Below are positions 28,162 through 41,201 of a DNA stretch of 64,000 nt, one piece after another. Source of the stretch: [Mycobacterium] stephanolepidis (GTDB taxonomy: Bacteria > Actinomycetota > Actinomycetes > Mycobacteriales > Mycobacteriaceae); contig NZ_AP018165.1 in assembly GCF_002356335.1 (NCBI RefSeq), forward strand, positions 2,728,001 through 2,792,000. The letters run 5' to 3'. The stretch's first letter is position 1, and each line of letters starts with the position of its first letter. A program made the position numbers and the translations under genes. Under the pieces are notes generated by a model. That model did not search any database, was not told the origin of the DNA, and saw nothing but the letters and a program-made list of their open reading frames with translations.

Positions 28162-28550
28162 GATTCCTCCGTCTCATACGAAACTCTTCGGTTTTTCTGA
28201 TCGGCTGGAAAACAACCAGCCAGCGACAGCGACCGTACCCACGCCAACCGACATATGTGAACCCCACCCCCCTCATCTCGGTGAAAATCGCCTGCTAGAG
28301 GGGCCGCAGGCGATCCCGCCGAGCAACCATCGCTTCCATGCGTTCCGACCCGGCATTTCTGCAGGTCGCGATTGAATATCGTTGTTGCACAATATTTTTC
28401 ATTCAGAGTTGACAACACCGCCGATTCCTGTACCTGAACCGGAGACAAGCAAACCGTGATTGCCATGAGGGCAAACTGAAAATCTTGTGTGAATCTCGTG
28501 TTGCGCGTGTCGCGACCCATCAACGTTCAGTTGAAGAGGCGCAGGTGAGA
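28162..28550. other. 389-nt divergent intergenic region between mihF and the acyltransferase
   Basis: No credible gene is seen. On the forward strand TTGACA (28409-28414) with a 16-nt spacer to TACCTG (28431-28436) could serve the acyltransferase. An AT-rich tract around 28370-28400 (ATATCGTTGTTGCACAATAT) is the most A/T-rich point nearby and may be a protein-binding or upstream promoter element. The long leader on the mihF side suggests regulated expression of that abundant nucleoid protein. Confidence 0.4.
28409..28436 (+). promoter_or_regulatory. Possible promoter of the acyltransferase gene
   Basis: TTGACA at 28409-28414 matches the -35 consensus exactly. The -10 candidate TACCTG after 16 nt is weak. 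It lies about 115 nt upstream of the start codon. Confidence 0.35.
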
Positions 28551-29939
28551 ATGCCGACGACCAGGCACCCCGGGAAGTTGCTTAGCAAGGCGCAGCAGTT
28601 GCTGGGTAGGGTGCGCCATATGGGTGATTCCACGCACCCATCACGTGAGCGTGATCGGGTATTGGATGCCGTGAGGCTCGTGTCACTGGCCACTGTGGTG
28701 GCCTATCACGTCCTCGCGGGTAGCCCCACCATCGTCAAGGGCAAACCCGCCATGTCCGCGAATTACAACGTGCATTGGCTATTCTGGCTGATCCCGTTGA
28801 TGCCGCTGTTCTTTTTTGCAGGTGCAGCAGCAAATCTCCACTCCTGGGAATCCGGTAGGTCTTGGGGGCAGTTTCTGATGAGCCGGACGACGCGGCTCTT
28901 CCGCCCGGTGTTCTACTTCCTCGTCTTCGTCGCACTGGTGACCACCTTGCTGCGCATCACCATGGGCAATTCCAGACAACTCCTGTATCTCGAGATGCGA
29001 CATATCGAGCTGCTCTGGTACGTCGGTGCCTATCTGCTGACGCTTGCGTTCATGCCGTGGCTGGCGCGCATCCGCACCGGAAGCCGGCTGGGCTGGTTCA
29101 TCGCGGCGATGTGCCTGATCACAGCCCTGGTAGACACCATCAGCGTGGTCACCGACACCTGGGTGATGACGGGTTGGATCAACATGATCTTCATGTGGCT
29201 GGTCCCCGCCGCGTTGGGCATCGCCTATCAGCGCGCCCTGGTCCCCCGCCGGGTGGCCGTGGCGGCCGCGGCCGTCGCATTGGGCGTCACCGTCGCATTG
29301 GCCATCCTGGGGCCCTATCCGTCCGGGCTGATCGCCAATATGCCGCCCACTCTGCTGCTCGCGGTCAGCGCCATTGTCGAATGCATGCTCGTCATCGCCT
29401 TCGCTCCCGCCATCAACCGCTGGCTGCAGGGGGCGCGAACCTGGAGATTCCTGCAGGTCTGCAACAGCGGCAGCTTGACGATCTATCTATGGCATTGGGT
29501 GGTCACGTTCCTGCTGTCCTATGGGGTATACCTGGCCCTTCGCATCGGATTGGTCAGCCCCCGCGACGCCTGGTACTGGCCGGGGAACGTGCTGCGACTG
29601 GCGATTGTCTGCGCCATCGTGGCCGTGTTCTTCATCCCGCTGCGCGCCACCGAACGTCGTGCGCTGCCATGGTGGGACCGTCCGGTGACCCCGATGAGCA
29701 CAGAGCGCGATATCGCGGTCGGCGTCCTGGTGCTGACAGGCGCGATCCTCACGCTCGTCTACACCCGGATCTACGTGATCAATCCGCTCTGGGGTGGGTT
29801 CACACCCATCGGACGCTGGGTTGTCGTGGCGTCACTGGTACCGCTGGTGGCTGCGCGTGCACTTTGCCGAAATCCGATGCACAGCAACGCGAATAGTCCA
29901 GAGGATCGATTATCGCCTGTTCATTCGGCACGCAGATAG
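28551..29939 (+). CDS. Acyltransferase-3 family membrane protein
   Basis: The 462-residue integral-membrane O-acyltransferase-like protein has about ten transmembrane helices. The family N-terminal motif [22 protein letters not shown] (about 36-57) contains the conserved Arg and the catalytic-type His; later [12 protein letters not shown] resembles the family's late helix. Such proteins acylate surface sugars, glycolipids or exported metabolites. The ATG at 28551 has AGGTGAGA just upstream; an internal ATG at 28620 is also possible. Its 3' end overlaps convergent pyrF by 19 nt. The substrate is not predictable. Confidence 0.82.
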   Translation: MPTTRHPGKLLSKAQQLLGRVRHMGDSTHPSRERDRVLDAVRLVSLATVVAYHVLAGSPTIVKGKPAMSANYNVHWLFWLIPLMPLFFFAGAAANLHSWESGRSWGQFLMSRTTRLFRPVFYFLVFVALVTTLLRITMGNSRQLLYLEMRHIELLWYVGAYLLTLAFMPWLARIRTGSRLGWFIAAMCLITALVDTISVVTDTWVMTGWINMIFMWLVPAALGIAYQRALVPRRVAVAAAAVALGVTVALAILGPYPSGLIANMPPTLLLAVSAIVECMLVIAFAPAINRWLQGARTWRFLQVCNSGSLTIYLWHWVVTFLLSYGVYLALRIGLVSPRDAWYWPGNVLRLAIVCAIVAVFFIPLRATERRALPWWDRPVTPMSTERDIAVGVLVLTGAILTLVYTRIYVINPLWGGFTPIGRWVVVASLVPLVAARALCRNPMHSNANSPEDRLSPVHSARR

Positions 29940-30739
29940 GCGACGCTGTCCCGCAGCCTCGACACGGCCGCGCGCAGCGCCGCGACGTCGGGCCCCTCGC
30001 GCAGCACCTCACGCGAGACGGCCGGAAGCAGTAGCGATCCCGGAGCCCCACCCAAGCCACGCAGATCCTCGGGCTTACCGCCCTGTGCCCCGAGCCCCGG
30101 AACAAGTACGGGGCCGCCGATCGACGATAGATCCGGCGGATCGGTGACGGTGACCCCGACGACGACACCCACAGATCCCGGACCGGTCCCCTCGGCGTTC
30201 AGCGCGGCCACCCGATCCACCATCGCCTGCGCGACCGTCAGCTCCCCGGCGCGTGCCCGCTGCACCGGAGGCGCCTCGGGATTGGAGGTGGCGGCAAGGA
30301 CGAAGACACCACGATCACGTTCACGCGCCAGGTCCAGTAGTGGAGACAATGATCCGAAGCCCAGATACGGCGAGGCGGTGACCGCATCGGAGCTCAACGG
30401 TGAATCGCCCAGCCAAGCCTGTGCATACGCGGCCATCGTCGATCCGATATCCCCGCGCTTGGCGTCGGCCAGCAACAGCACACCAGCCTCGCGTAGCCCC
30501 GCGATGGTCCGTTCGAGCACCGAATACCCTGCGGCACCATAGGTTTCAAAGAACGCCACCTGCGGCTTGACGATCGCCACCTCGGCGAAGGCCTCCACAC
30601 AGATATCGCTGAACCGGGCCAGACCCGACGCATCGGCGTCCAGCCCCCAGGCGCGCAGCAGCTCAGGATGCGGATCGATACCCACACACAGCGGGCCACG
30701 AGATGCGGTGGCCGCCTGCAGCCGTGCACCGAACGTCAC
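29921..30739 (-). CDS. pyrF: Orotidine 5'-phosphate decarboxylase
   Basis: It makes UMP from OMP, the last de novo pyrimidine step. The 272 residues are of the longer mycobacterial (type 2) class. The catalytic motif [11 protein letters not shown] is present, with the entry strand [14 protein letters not shown] and the phosphate-site region [11 protein letters not shown]. The GTG at 30739 ([15 protein letters not shown]) fits the family start. The frame is open through the preceding repeat-rich 52-nt spacer, which is not coding. It is the last gene of the pyrR-pyrB-pyrC-carA-carB-pyrF operon. Confidence 0.95.
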   Translation of the reverse strand: MTFGARLQAATASRGPLCVGIDPHPELLRAWGLDADASGLARFSDICVEAFAEVAIVKPQVAFFETYGAAGYSVLERTIAGLREAGVLLLADAKRGDIGSTMAAYAQAWLGDSPLSSDAVTASPYLGFGSLSPLLDLARERDRGVFVLAATSNPEAPPVQRARAGELTVAQAMVDRVAALNAEGTGPGSVGVVVGVTVTDPPDLSSIGGPVLVPGLGAQGGKPEDLRGLGGAPGSLLLPAVSREVLREGPDVAALRAAVSRLRDSVAYLRAE

Positions 30740-30791
30740 CGGCCCCACCGCTCTTCGCGCAAGCTGGGGGTACCTCCCGCGTGCGGGGGCC
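30740..30791. repeat. Palindromic spacer between carB and pyrF with dispersed-repeat core
   Basis: The 52-nt spacer contains the 15-mer TCTTCGCGCAAGCTG (30752-30766), which recurs exactly at 47601-47615. It is followed by a near-palindrome GGGGGTACCTCCC and a perfect hairpin CCCGC-GT-GCGGG. The structure resembles short extragenic palindromic repeats of actinobacteria and might stabilise or attenuate the operon mRNA before pyrF. Confidence 0.6.
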
Positions 30792-34129
<3,338 letters not shown>

Positions 34130-34130
<1 letters not shown>

Positions 34131-35260
34131 CAGCGGTTACCCCGATTCTCAAGTGCCGTGACGAACTGGTCAAAGAGGTACTCGGCGTCATGAGGTCCCG
34201 CCGCCGCCTCCGGGTGGTACTGCACCGAGAAGGCCGATCCGTCCAAAAGCCGGATCCCTTCCACCGTGCCATCGTTGGCGCAGGTATGGCTGACCTCGGC
34301 GCGCCCGAACGGTGTATCGAACTGCTCACCCGCCTCACCTTCGAGGGCGAAGCCGTGGTTCTGCGCGGTGATCGCGACCCGGCCGGTCGCGTGATCGATG
34401 ACCGGGATGTTGATACCGCGATGCCCGAAGGTCATCTTGTAGGTGGAGCGGCCCAATGCCCGGCCCAGCAGCTGATTGCCGAAGCAGATGCCGAACAGCG
34501 GGATTTTCCGTTGCAGCACCGCCTGCGTCACGGCCACCACGTGATCCGCGGTGGCCGGGTCGCCCGGCCCGTTGGACAGGAACACGCCGTCGGGCGCCAG
34601 TGCGAGCAGCTCGTCCGGGCTGATGGACGAGGGCACTACCTGAACGCGGATACCGCGTTGCGTGAAGTTACGCGGGGTGTTGGTCTTGATCCCCAGATCC
34701 AGAGCCGCCACGGTGAAGCGGTGCGCGCCATCGGGTTCCACGATGTAGGTGTCGTCGGTGCTCACCTCTCCCGCCAGGTCCGCACCCAGCATCGAGGGCT
34801 GGCCGTTGACGCGCGAGAGCAGGAAGTCGGTGGGCGCGTCGGCAACTGTCCCACTGAAGATGCCCGCCTTCATCGACCCGCGGGTACGTAGGTGACGGAC
34901 GACGGCCCGGGTGTCGATTCCGGCGATGCCGACGATGTGCTGCCCCTTGAGGGCATCGTCCAGGGATCCGGTGGCACGCCAATTCGAGACCCGGTTCGAG
35001 GGGTCGCGCACCGCGTATCCGGCGACCCAGATCTTGCCGCCGCGACTCTCGTCGTCCTCGTCGTTCCATCCGGTATTGCCGATCTGCGGCGCTGTCGCCA
35101 CCACGATCTGCCGGTGATAGCTCGGGTCGGTCAGGGTTTCTTGGTAACCCGACATGGCCGTGCAGAACACCGCCTCGCCGAGAGTTTCACCCACCGCACC
35201 GAACGGCTTACCGGTGAACACCCGCCCGTCTTCGAGAACGAGCACCGCCTTGTCACTCAT
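34130..35260 (-). CDS. carA: Carbamoyl-phosphate synthase small (glutaminase) subunit
   Basis: The class I glutamine amidotransferase subunit supplies ammonia to CarB. At 376 residues, the N-terminal small-subunit domain starts [20 protein letters not shown] and contains [11 protein letters not shown]. The glutaminase domain carries the nucleophile in [14 protein letters not shown] and the His-Glu in YHPEAAAGP. The start at 35260 overlaps the stop of the upstream small membrane protein by 4 nt (ATGA), which favours it over the in-frame ATG at 35275. Confidence 0.97.
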
Positions 35261-35754
35261 GACGCCTGCTTCCATTCTTTATATTCGCTTCGCGGTCGTG
35301 CCAAAAATCCGGTGTCGATTTCGGTGCCCGAGGGCAGCCGCCACCGAATCGCAAGAATTCCGTCGTGGGTAAGTACCTTGCCCGCCAACGCCTTGGCCGT
35401 GCGGATCTCGGTGATGACGTCTGCGGGGATCCAGATGTCTGCGGTTCCGCTGCGCTCCAGCAGGACCCCGCCGGTGTACCTGGTCAAGGTGGCATTCGCG
35501 CGGTAACCCAAGTCGCCCACCGCGATTCGGTCCTGCCAGTCCGGCGCGATAGTGCTGCCTACATAGAGGCCGTCCGCGGGTTCGATGACGATGTCGCCGC
35601 GCTCGGTGGGCACCACGGGCAGTTCTCCCACGGTGTCCATCTGACGTTGCCCGCGTGCGCGCCAGCCGCGCCACATCAGCCGGGCAAGCAGCACGGTCAA
35701 GGTGAGCGAGGCGCCCGCCATGATGAGCGCACCGATGAAGTCGCCGTGGTTCAC
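35257..35754 (-). CDS. Single-pass membrane protein within the pyr operon (Rv1382-like)
   Basis: The 165-residue protein has one N-terminal transmembrane helix (about 8-28, [20 protein letters not shown]), a basic juxtamembrane segment and a beta-rich cytosolic domain with repeated short strands ([31 protein letters not shown]). The fold may be PH-like. It overlaps pyrC and carA by 4 nt each, so its translation is coupled to pyrimidine synthesis enzymes. The same position is conserved in M. tuberculosis, yet no function is established to my knowledge. Confidence 0.85.
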   Translation of the reverse strand: MNHGDFIGALIMAGASLTLTVLLARLMWRGWRARGQRQMDTVGELPVVPTERGDIVIEPADGLYVGSTIAPDWQDRIAVGDLGYRANATLTRYTGGVLLERSGTADIWIPADVITEIRTAKALAGKVLTHDGILAIRWRLPSGTEIDTGFLARPRSEYKEWKQAS

Positions 35755-37052
35755 TGGATCACCTTGCCGTCCCGTGCGGTGATGCGACCGCGCAGCAGCG
35801 TCGCGGTCACGGTGGCAGGCAATGTCATCGATTCGAACGGGGTGTTGGCCGACTTGCTGGCCAATCCGTCGCCGCTGACGGTCCAGGTGGCATCCGGGTC
35901 AACGATCGTCAGGTTGGCGGGCTCACCGACGGCCAACGGACGCCCCTGATCGGGTAGACCGACGATCTGCGCCGGCCGCTCACTCATCACCTTGGCGATA
36001 TCGCGCCAGTTCAACAATCCCGTTTTCACCATGGTCTCCACGACTACCGACAGCGCGGTCTCCAACCCGAGCATGCCGGGGCGGGCCGCCGCGAACTCGC
36101 AGCATTTCTCGTGATCGGCGTGGGGTGCATGATCGGTTGCCACACAGTCGATCACCCCGTCGGCGAGGGCCTGACGCAATGCATGGGCGTCGGTCGACTC
36201 GCGCAGCGGCGGATTTACCCGATACACGCCGTCATAGGAGGCCAGCCGGCCGTCATCGAGCAGCAGATGGTGCGGCGTCACTTCGGCGGTGATGGAAATG
36301 CCTTGTCCCTTAGCCCATTTGAGCAGCTCGACGGTGCCGGCGGTGGACGCGTGACAGATATGCACCGGAGCACCGCTGTCACGGGACAAGATCGCATCCC
36401 GGGCGACGATGGATTCCTCAGCGGCACGGGGCCAACCGGTCAGGCCCAACTTGGCCGCGTTGGCCCCTTCATGCGCCACCGATCCGACGGTGAGCCGTGG
36501 TTCTTCGGCATGTTGGGCGATGAGCACACCCAAGCCCTTGGCGTATTCGAGAGCGCGCCGCATGATCAGCGGGTCGTGCACGCATTTGCCGTCATCGGAG
36601 AACATCCGTACCCGGCCCGCGCCCCGCGCCATCATCGCCATCTCGGTGAGCTGCTTACCTTCCAGCCCGACCGTGACGGCACCCACCGGATGTACGTCGA
36701 CCAATCCGACCTGCTGGCCGCGCTGCCATACGTGGTCGGTCACCACGGGGCTGTCCGCCACCGGGTTCGTGTTGGCCATCGCGAAGACGGCGGTGTACCC
36801 ACCCAAAGCCGCTGCCGCCGAGCCCGAATCGATGGTCTCGGTGTCTTCACGCCCCGGTTCACGCAGATGCGTGTGCAGGTCCACGAATCCGGGCAGCAGC
36901 ACCTGGCCCGGCGCCTCGATGGCGGTGTCGACCTCCGTCTCGATACCCGCTCCGATACCGGCCTCGATGCGGGTCATCTGGCCGTCTTCGATGAGAACGT
37001 CGACCTGCTCGCCCTCCCCGTACAGCAGTACGCCCTTGATCAGGACACTCAT
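35751..37052 (-). CDS. pyrC: Dihydroorotase
   Basis: The 433-residue amidohydrolase closes carbamoyl-aspartate to dihydroorotate. It shows the metal-binding [10 protein letters not shown], the Asp/His-containing [14 protein letters not shown], the [14 protein letters not shown] strand and the class I dihydroorotase length. The ATG overlaps the pyrB stop by 4 nt, and its stop overlaps the small membrane-protein gene by 4 nt. All active-site motifs are present. Confidence 0.96.
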   Translation of the reverse strand: MSVLIKGVLLYGEGEQVDVLIEDGQMTRIEAGIGAGIETEVDTAIEAPGQVLLPGFVDLHTHLREPGREDTETIDSGSAAAALGGYTAVFAMANTNPVADSPVVTDHVWQRGQQVGLVDVHPVGAVTVGLEGKQLTEMAMMARGAGRVRMFSDDGKCVHDPLIMRRALEYAKGLGVLIAQHAEEPRLTVGSVAHEGANAAKLGLTGWPRAAEESIVARDAILSRDSGAPVHICHASTAGTVELLKWAKGQGISITAEVTPHHLLLDDGRLASYDGVYRVNPPLRESTDAHALRQALADGVIDCVATDHAPHADHEKCCEFAAARPGMLGLETALSVVVETMVKTGLLNWRDIAKVMSERPAQIVGLPDQGRPLAVGEPANLTIVDPDATWTVSGDGLASKSANTPFESMTLPATVTATLLRGRITARDGKVIQ

Positions 37053-38002
37053 GCGGGCACCGCCTCTGAGCTATCGGAGGAGCCGACCAGCAGGTGGAAC
37101 AGCACGGCCATGCGGATATGCACTCCATTCGATACCTGTTGCAGAACAGCTGATTGCGAGGAATCAGCCACGGAAGACGCGATTTCCATACCGCGCAGCA
37201 TCGGGCCCGGATGCAGCACCACCGCGTGTTCGGCGAGCAGCCGCTGCCGGGCCTCGGACAATCCGTAAAGCACCGAGTACTCGCGCGCCGACGGGAAGAA
37301 GCCACCGGTCATGCGTTCGGCCTGCACCCGCAGCATCAGCACCGCATCGGCGCCCGGTAGCTCGGCATCCAAGTCGTGACTGACCGTCACCGGCCACGTC
37401 TCGACACCAACGGGCAACAGCGTAGGCGGAGCTACCAGCACCACCTCGGCACCGAACGTGTTGAGCAGCAGAGCGTTCGATCGAGCGACTCGACTGTGCA
37501 GGATGTCCCCGACGATCACGATGCGGCGACCTTCAAGACCGCCCAACCGCTGCCGAATGGTGAGTGCGTCAAGCAGTGCCTGAGTCGGATGTTCGTGGGT
37601 GCCGTCGCCTGCATTGATCACCGCGGGACCGCCCTCGCCCTCGGCGGTCCACTGCGCGAGCTGTGCGGCGACTCCGGAGGCCGGGTGGCGGACGATCAAC
37701 GCGTCGGCGCCGATCGCGCGCAAGGTCAGGGCGGTGTCGCGCAGCGACTCACCCTTGGCCACCGAGGAACCGGATGCACTGACGTTGATCACGTCGGCAC
37801 TCATCCACTTCCCTGCCACTTCAAAGGAAACCCTTGTCCGCGTGGAGTTCTCATAGAACATCGTGATGATGGTGCGCCCACGCAGGGTGGGCAGCTTCTT
37901 GACCTCGCGCCCCGCCAGGGCCTGCAGAAACCGGTCGGCATCGTCGAGGATGGCGGTGGCCTCGTCGCGGGTCAGGTCGGCCGCCGACAGCAGATGCTTC
38001 AC
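37049..38002 (-). CDS. pyrB: Aspartate carbamoyltransferase catalytic subunit
   Basis: It joins carbamoyl phosphate to aspartate. The 317 residues contain the carbamoyl-phosphate loop [13 protein letters not shown] (about 52-64) and the [14 protein letters not shown] segment. The aspartate-binding 240s loop is visible as MLRVQAERM. There is no pyrI regulatory gene nearby, as usual in Gram-positives; control is through PyrR. It overlaps pyrR and pyrC by 4 nt. Confidence 0.97.
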   Translation of the reverse strand: MKHLLSAADLTRDEATAILDDADRFLQALAGREVKKLPTLRGRTIITMFYENSTRTRVSFEVAGKWMSADVINVSASGSSVAKGESLRDTALTLRAIGADALIVRHPASGVAAQLAQWTAEGEGGPAVINAGDGTHEHPTQALLDALTIRQRLGGLEGRRIVIVGDILHSRVARSNALLLNTFGAEVVLVAPPTLLPVGVETWPVTVSHDLDAELPGADAVLMLRVQAERMTGGFFPSAREYSVLYGLSEARQRLLAEHAVVLHPGPMLRGMEIASSVADSSQSAVLQQVSNGVHIRMAVLFHLLVGSSDSSEAVPA

Positions 38003-38574
38003 GAGGCCTCTCCCTGCGCGCTGTTGATGACCACGGCGTCGCAGCCATCGTGTTCGGCCAGCAGCACCTTGACATCTTCGGAGCGGGCGGTCGGCACGTT
38101 CTTGCCCACGTAGTCGGCGCGCAGCGGCAGCTCACGATGCCCGCGATCAACCAGGACCGCCAGCTGCACCGCACGCGGCCGGCCCAGATCCCGCAGCGCG
38201 TCGAGCGCCGAGCGCACGGTGCGGCCCGAGAACAACACGTCGTCCACGAGCACCACCAGGGCACCGTCGACCCCGCCTTCGGGAATGGAGGTGCGCTCAA
38301 GCGGGCGGTGGGGTTTGTTGCGCAAGTCGTCGCGGTAGAGCGTGATGTCCAGGAATCCGGCGGGCACCTCGACACCGGAGAACTCGGTGATGTGGGCGGC
38401 CAATCGTTTCGCCAGTGTGGCGCCGCGTGTCGGAATGCCGACCAGTACGACGCGGGGCGCGTCACTGGAATCGGAAAGAGCGGTCTTCTCGATGATTTGA
38501 TGCGCGATACGCGAGATGGTCCTGCCGACATCTGCGGCGGACAACAGTTCGCGTCCCTCTGGTAATGCGCCCAC
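37999..38574 (-). CDS. pyrR: Pyrimidine operon RNA-binding regulator / uracil phosphoribosyltransferase
   Basis: PyrR binds UMP and the pyr mRNA leader to repress the operon, and it keeps uracil phosphoribosyltransferase folding. The 191 residues include the PRPP-binding loop [13 protein letters not shown] (about 100-112) and the N-terminal [17 protein letters not shown]. The GTG at 38574 is chosen because a strong AAGGAGG lies 12 nt upstream. That Shine-Dalgarno sequence is embedded in a PyrR-binding loop, so PyrR should repress its own translation and that of the coupled downstream genes. Confidence 0.95.
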   Translation of the reverse strand: MGALPEGRELLSAADVGRTISRIAHQIIEKTALSDSSDAPRVVLVGIPTRGATLAKRLAAHITEFSGVEVPAGFLDITLYRDDLRNKPHRPLERTSIPEGGVDGALVVLVDDVLFSGRTVRSALDALRDLGRPRAVQLAVLVDRGHRELPLRADYVGKNVPTARSEDVKVLLAEHDGCDAVVINSAQGEAS

Positions 38575-38584
38575 GCTTACGCGA

Positions 38585-38614
38585 GACCTCCTTCTCCGCC
38601 TCACTGGACGGATC
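38585..38614 (-). promoter_or_regulatory. PyrR-binding loop overlapping the pyrR ribosome-binding site
   Basis: The leader RNA contains CCAGTGAGGCGGAGAAGG, which matches the conserved PyrR-binding loop pattern (CNGNGAGG followed by an AAGG arm). The AAGGAGG Shine-Dalgarno is part of it. Binding would hide the ribosome site, the translational-repression mode described for M. smegmatis. No attenuator terminator is seen. Confidence 0.75.
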
Positions 38615-38688
38615 GTTAAAGGATGTCACTTATCGCCAGGCAGCTTAGCATCCGGGCGTCCATCGGCCTCGGCTGACAGGATGGAGTT

Positions 38689-39909
38689 ATGCCCCAGCCC
38701 GACTCCGCCTTCGACGCCGCCCTCGCTCCGATCCGTGCGGCGGTCAATGACCGCATCCTGGCCGGAGCGGTGACGCTGGTGTGGCAGGGCGGGCAGCTCA
38801 AACATCTGGGCGCCACCGGCTACCGCGATGTCGAGGCGGGCCTTTCCATGGCCGAGAACACTATTTTTCGCATCGCATCCATGACCAAGCCCGTTATCAG
38901 CGCGGCAGCCATGGCCCTCGTCGACGACGGCACGATCCGGCTGAGCGACCCGATCACCACCTGGCTACCGGAGTTCGCCGAGATGCGGGTGCTCAAAGAT
39001 CCGGGCGGCCCATTGGATGACACGTTCCGGGCACCCCGCACCATCACGGTGGAGGATCTGCTGACCCACCGCAGTGGGCTGACCTACGACTTCATCGCGA
39101 CCGGACCGATCGCAAAGGCCTACCAGCCATTGCACACGGCGGTGTTCGGTGAGCCCGACGCATGGATAGCGGCCATCGCCGCGCTGCCGCTGGTGTACCC
39201 ACCGGGAGAGCGTTTCCACTACAGCCATTCCACCGACGTGCTCGGATTACTGATCGCGCGCGCGGCCGGGCTGCCGCTCAACGAGCTGCTGCGTCAACGG
39301 ATCCTGGATCCGCTGCGGATGTCGGATACCGACTTCTTCGTTCCCGAACACAAGGCCGGCCGATTGGCACGTCTCTATGGTCTCGACGATCACGACCAGG
39401 TCGTGGCGGCCGACCGCGGCTATCTCACCTCGATGCCCACGTCGGCCCCAGAGCTGTGCCGTGGCGGCGGTGCGCTGGCGAGTACCGCGGGCGACTACCT
39501 GACCTTTGCGCGGGCACTTCTGGGCGGCGGCGAGGCCGATGGAGTGCGCATTCTCTCCCCGGAGTCGACGGCTGCCTTGCGCACCAACCGGCTCACACCC
39601 GCTCAGCGGGAGCTGCCGGCATTCGGCCTGCCGTACTGGAGCGGGCGCGGCTTCGGCCTGGGCTTATCGGTCGTCTTGGATCCGAACGCGGCCGCATTGT
39701 TCGGCCCCGGCGGCGCCGGCACCTTCGGCTGGCCCGGCGCGTTCGGAACGTGGTGGCACGCCGACCCGAAGGCCGACGCGATCCTCATGTTCCTGCCACA
39801 GTGGCGGATGCCCGACCTGGACCCGAAAGCCGCGTTGGCGAGCACATCGACCCTGCGCCTGCAGCTGTTGCACATTCAGTTCGCGCAGGCCGTCTACGCC
39901 GCGCTGTGA
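38689..39909 (+). CDS. Serine beta-lactamase-like hydrolase (class C / EstB type)
   Basis: The 406-residue protein of the beta-lactamase/penicillin-binding superfamily has no signal peptide, so it is more likely a cytosolic esterase or peptidase than an antibiotic-resistance enzyme. The nucleophile motif SMTK (about 64-67 in RIASMTKPV), the YSH triad element (about 185-187 in FHYSHSTDVLG) and the GWPGAFGT segment (KTG-like position) are visible. CAGGAT six nucleotides before the ATG may be a weak leaderless -10. It is divergent from pyrR and convergent with a methyltransferase gene (8 nt gap). Confidence 0.87.
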   Translation: MPQPDSAFDAALAPIRAAVNDRILAGAVTLVWQGGQLKHLGATGYRDVEAGLSMAENTIFRIASMTKPVISAAAMALVDDGTIRLSDPITTWLPEFAEMRVLKDPGGPLDDTFRAPRTITVEDLLTHRSGLTYDFIATGPIAKAYQPLHTAVFGEPDAWIAAIAALPLVYPPGERFHYSHSTDVLGLLIARAAGLPLNELLRQRILDPLRMSDTDFFVPEHKAGRLARLYGLDDHDQVVAADRGYLTSMPTSAPELCRGGGALASTAGDYLTFARALLGGGEADGVRILSPESTAALRTNRLTPAQRELPAFGLPYWSGRGFGLGLSVVLDPNAAALFGPGGAGTFGWPGAFGTWWHADPKADAILMFLPQWRMPDLDPKAALASTSTLRLQLLHIQFAQAVYAAL

Positions 39910-39917
39910 GCAGCGGC

Positions 39918-40652
<735 letters not shown>

Positions 40653-41201
40653 TCAGTGGATCTCCCGAGACAACGCATGCGCGAAATCGATAAGTCGATT
40701 CATCTGCGCCACACCATGACTGGAGTACTTTGAGAACTGGAAGTTCTCGATGCTGTGCCGGTATTCCTCCAGCGAAGCCTTGACGGTACGCGTGGTGGTC
40801 GAGGTGTACAGCGTCAGGTCAACCGTCGTCATGGTCACAGCACCATCCGGCGCGACGTCGTAGTCGACCTTCAAGGACTTATCGGTGATTTCGGACAGCG
40901 GGATGGTGCGCAGGGTCACCGACACCGTGGGATGTGGGGGCCGCTCCTCATGTCCCGCGCAGTGCCCTTCCCTGACGAACCACAGAATCAGCCGCCCACT
41001 GTCGACCAGCGCAACCTCGTACCACCACTTCTCACCCCATGCCCCGTGCTCGCAACCTCGGTTCAGCAGGAAGGTACCCACCTGCGCTACGTCGACCACC
41101 CGGCCTAGTTGATCGATCGCCATCCAGGCATGCGGCGTGAAAACTCCGATCGCGGCGCCAAAATGCGGGATTGCCGCCCAATCGACATCTCTGTCAAACA
41201 T
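40653..41201 (-). CDS. Partial paralogue of the C-terminal domain of the adjacent DUF4259 protein
   Basis: The 182-residue protein has no signal peptide or membrane helix. It aligns over its length with the C-terminal half of the preceding gene product: EVALVDSGRLILW with EVALSDGRRLVMW, and LRTIPLSEITDKSLK with IRVIPLSAITDRQLK. The end also matches (NFQFSKYSSHGVAQMNRLIDFAHAL with DFYFAKSIVDGGLAQMERLLQFGRA). The ATG at 41201 overlaps the upstream stop by 8 nt, so the two are translationally coupled. It carries extra cysteines and a long insertion after the third strand. The function is unknown; tandem duplication of one domain is plain. Confidence 0.75.
   Translation of the reverse strand: MFDRDVDWAAIPHFGAAIGVFTPHAWMAIDQLGRVVDVAQVGTFLLNRGCEHGAWGEKWWYEVALVDSGRLILWFVREGHCAGHEERPPHPTVSVTLRTIPLSEITDKSLKVDYDVAPDGAVTMTTVDLTLYTSTTTRTVKASLEEYRHSIENFQFSKYSSHGVAQMNRLIDFAHALSREIH

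Noticed and set aside
28143..28523. A 126-codon reverse open frame upstream of mihF
   Set aside because: It overlaps the mihF start, has mixed composition and no domain; the region is better read as regulatory.
38689..39909. Calling this beta-lactamase-fold gene an antibiotic-resistance enzyme
   Set aside because: It has no export signal and resembles EstB-type esterases; resistance cannot be inferred from the fold alone.
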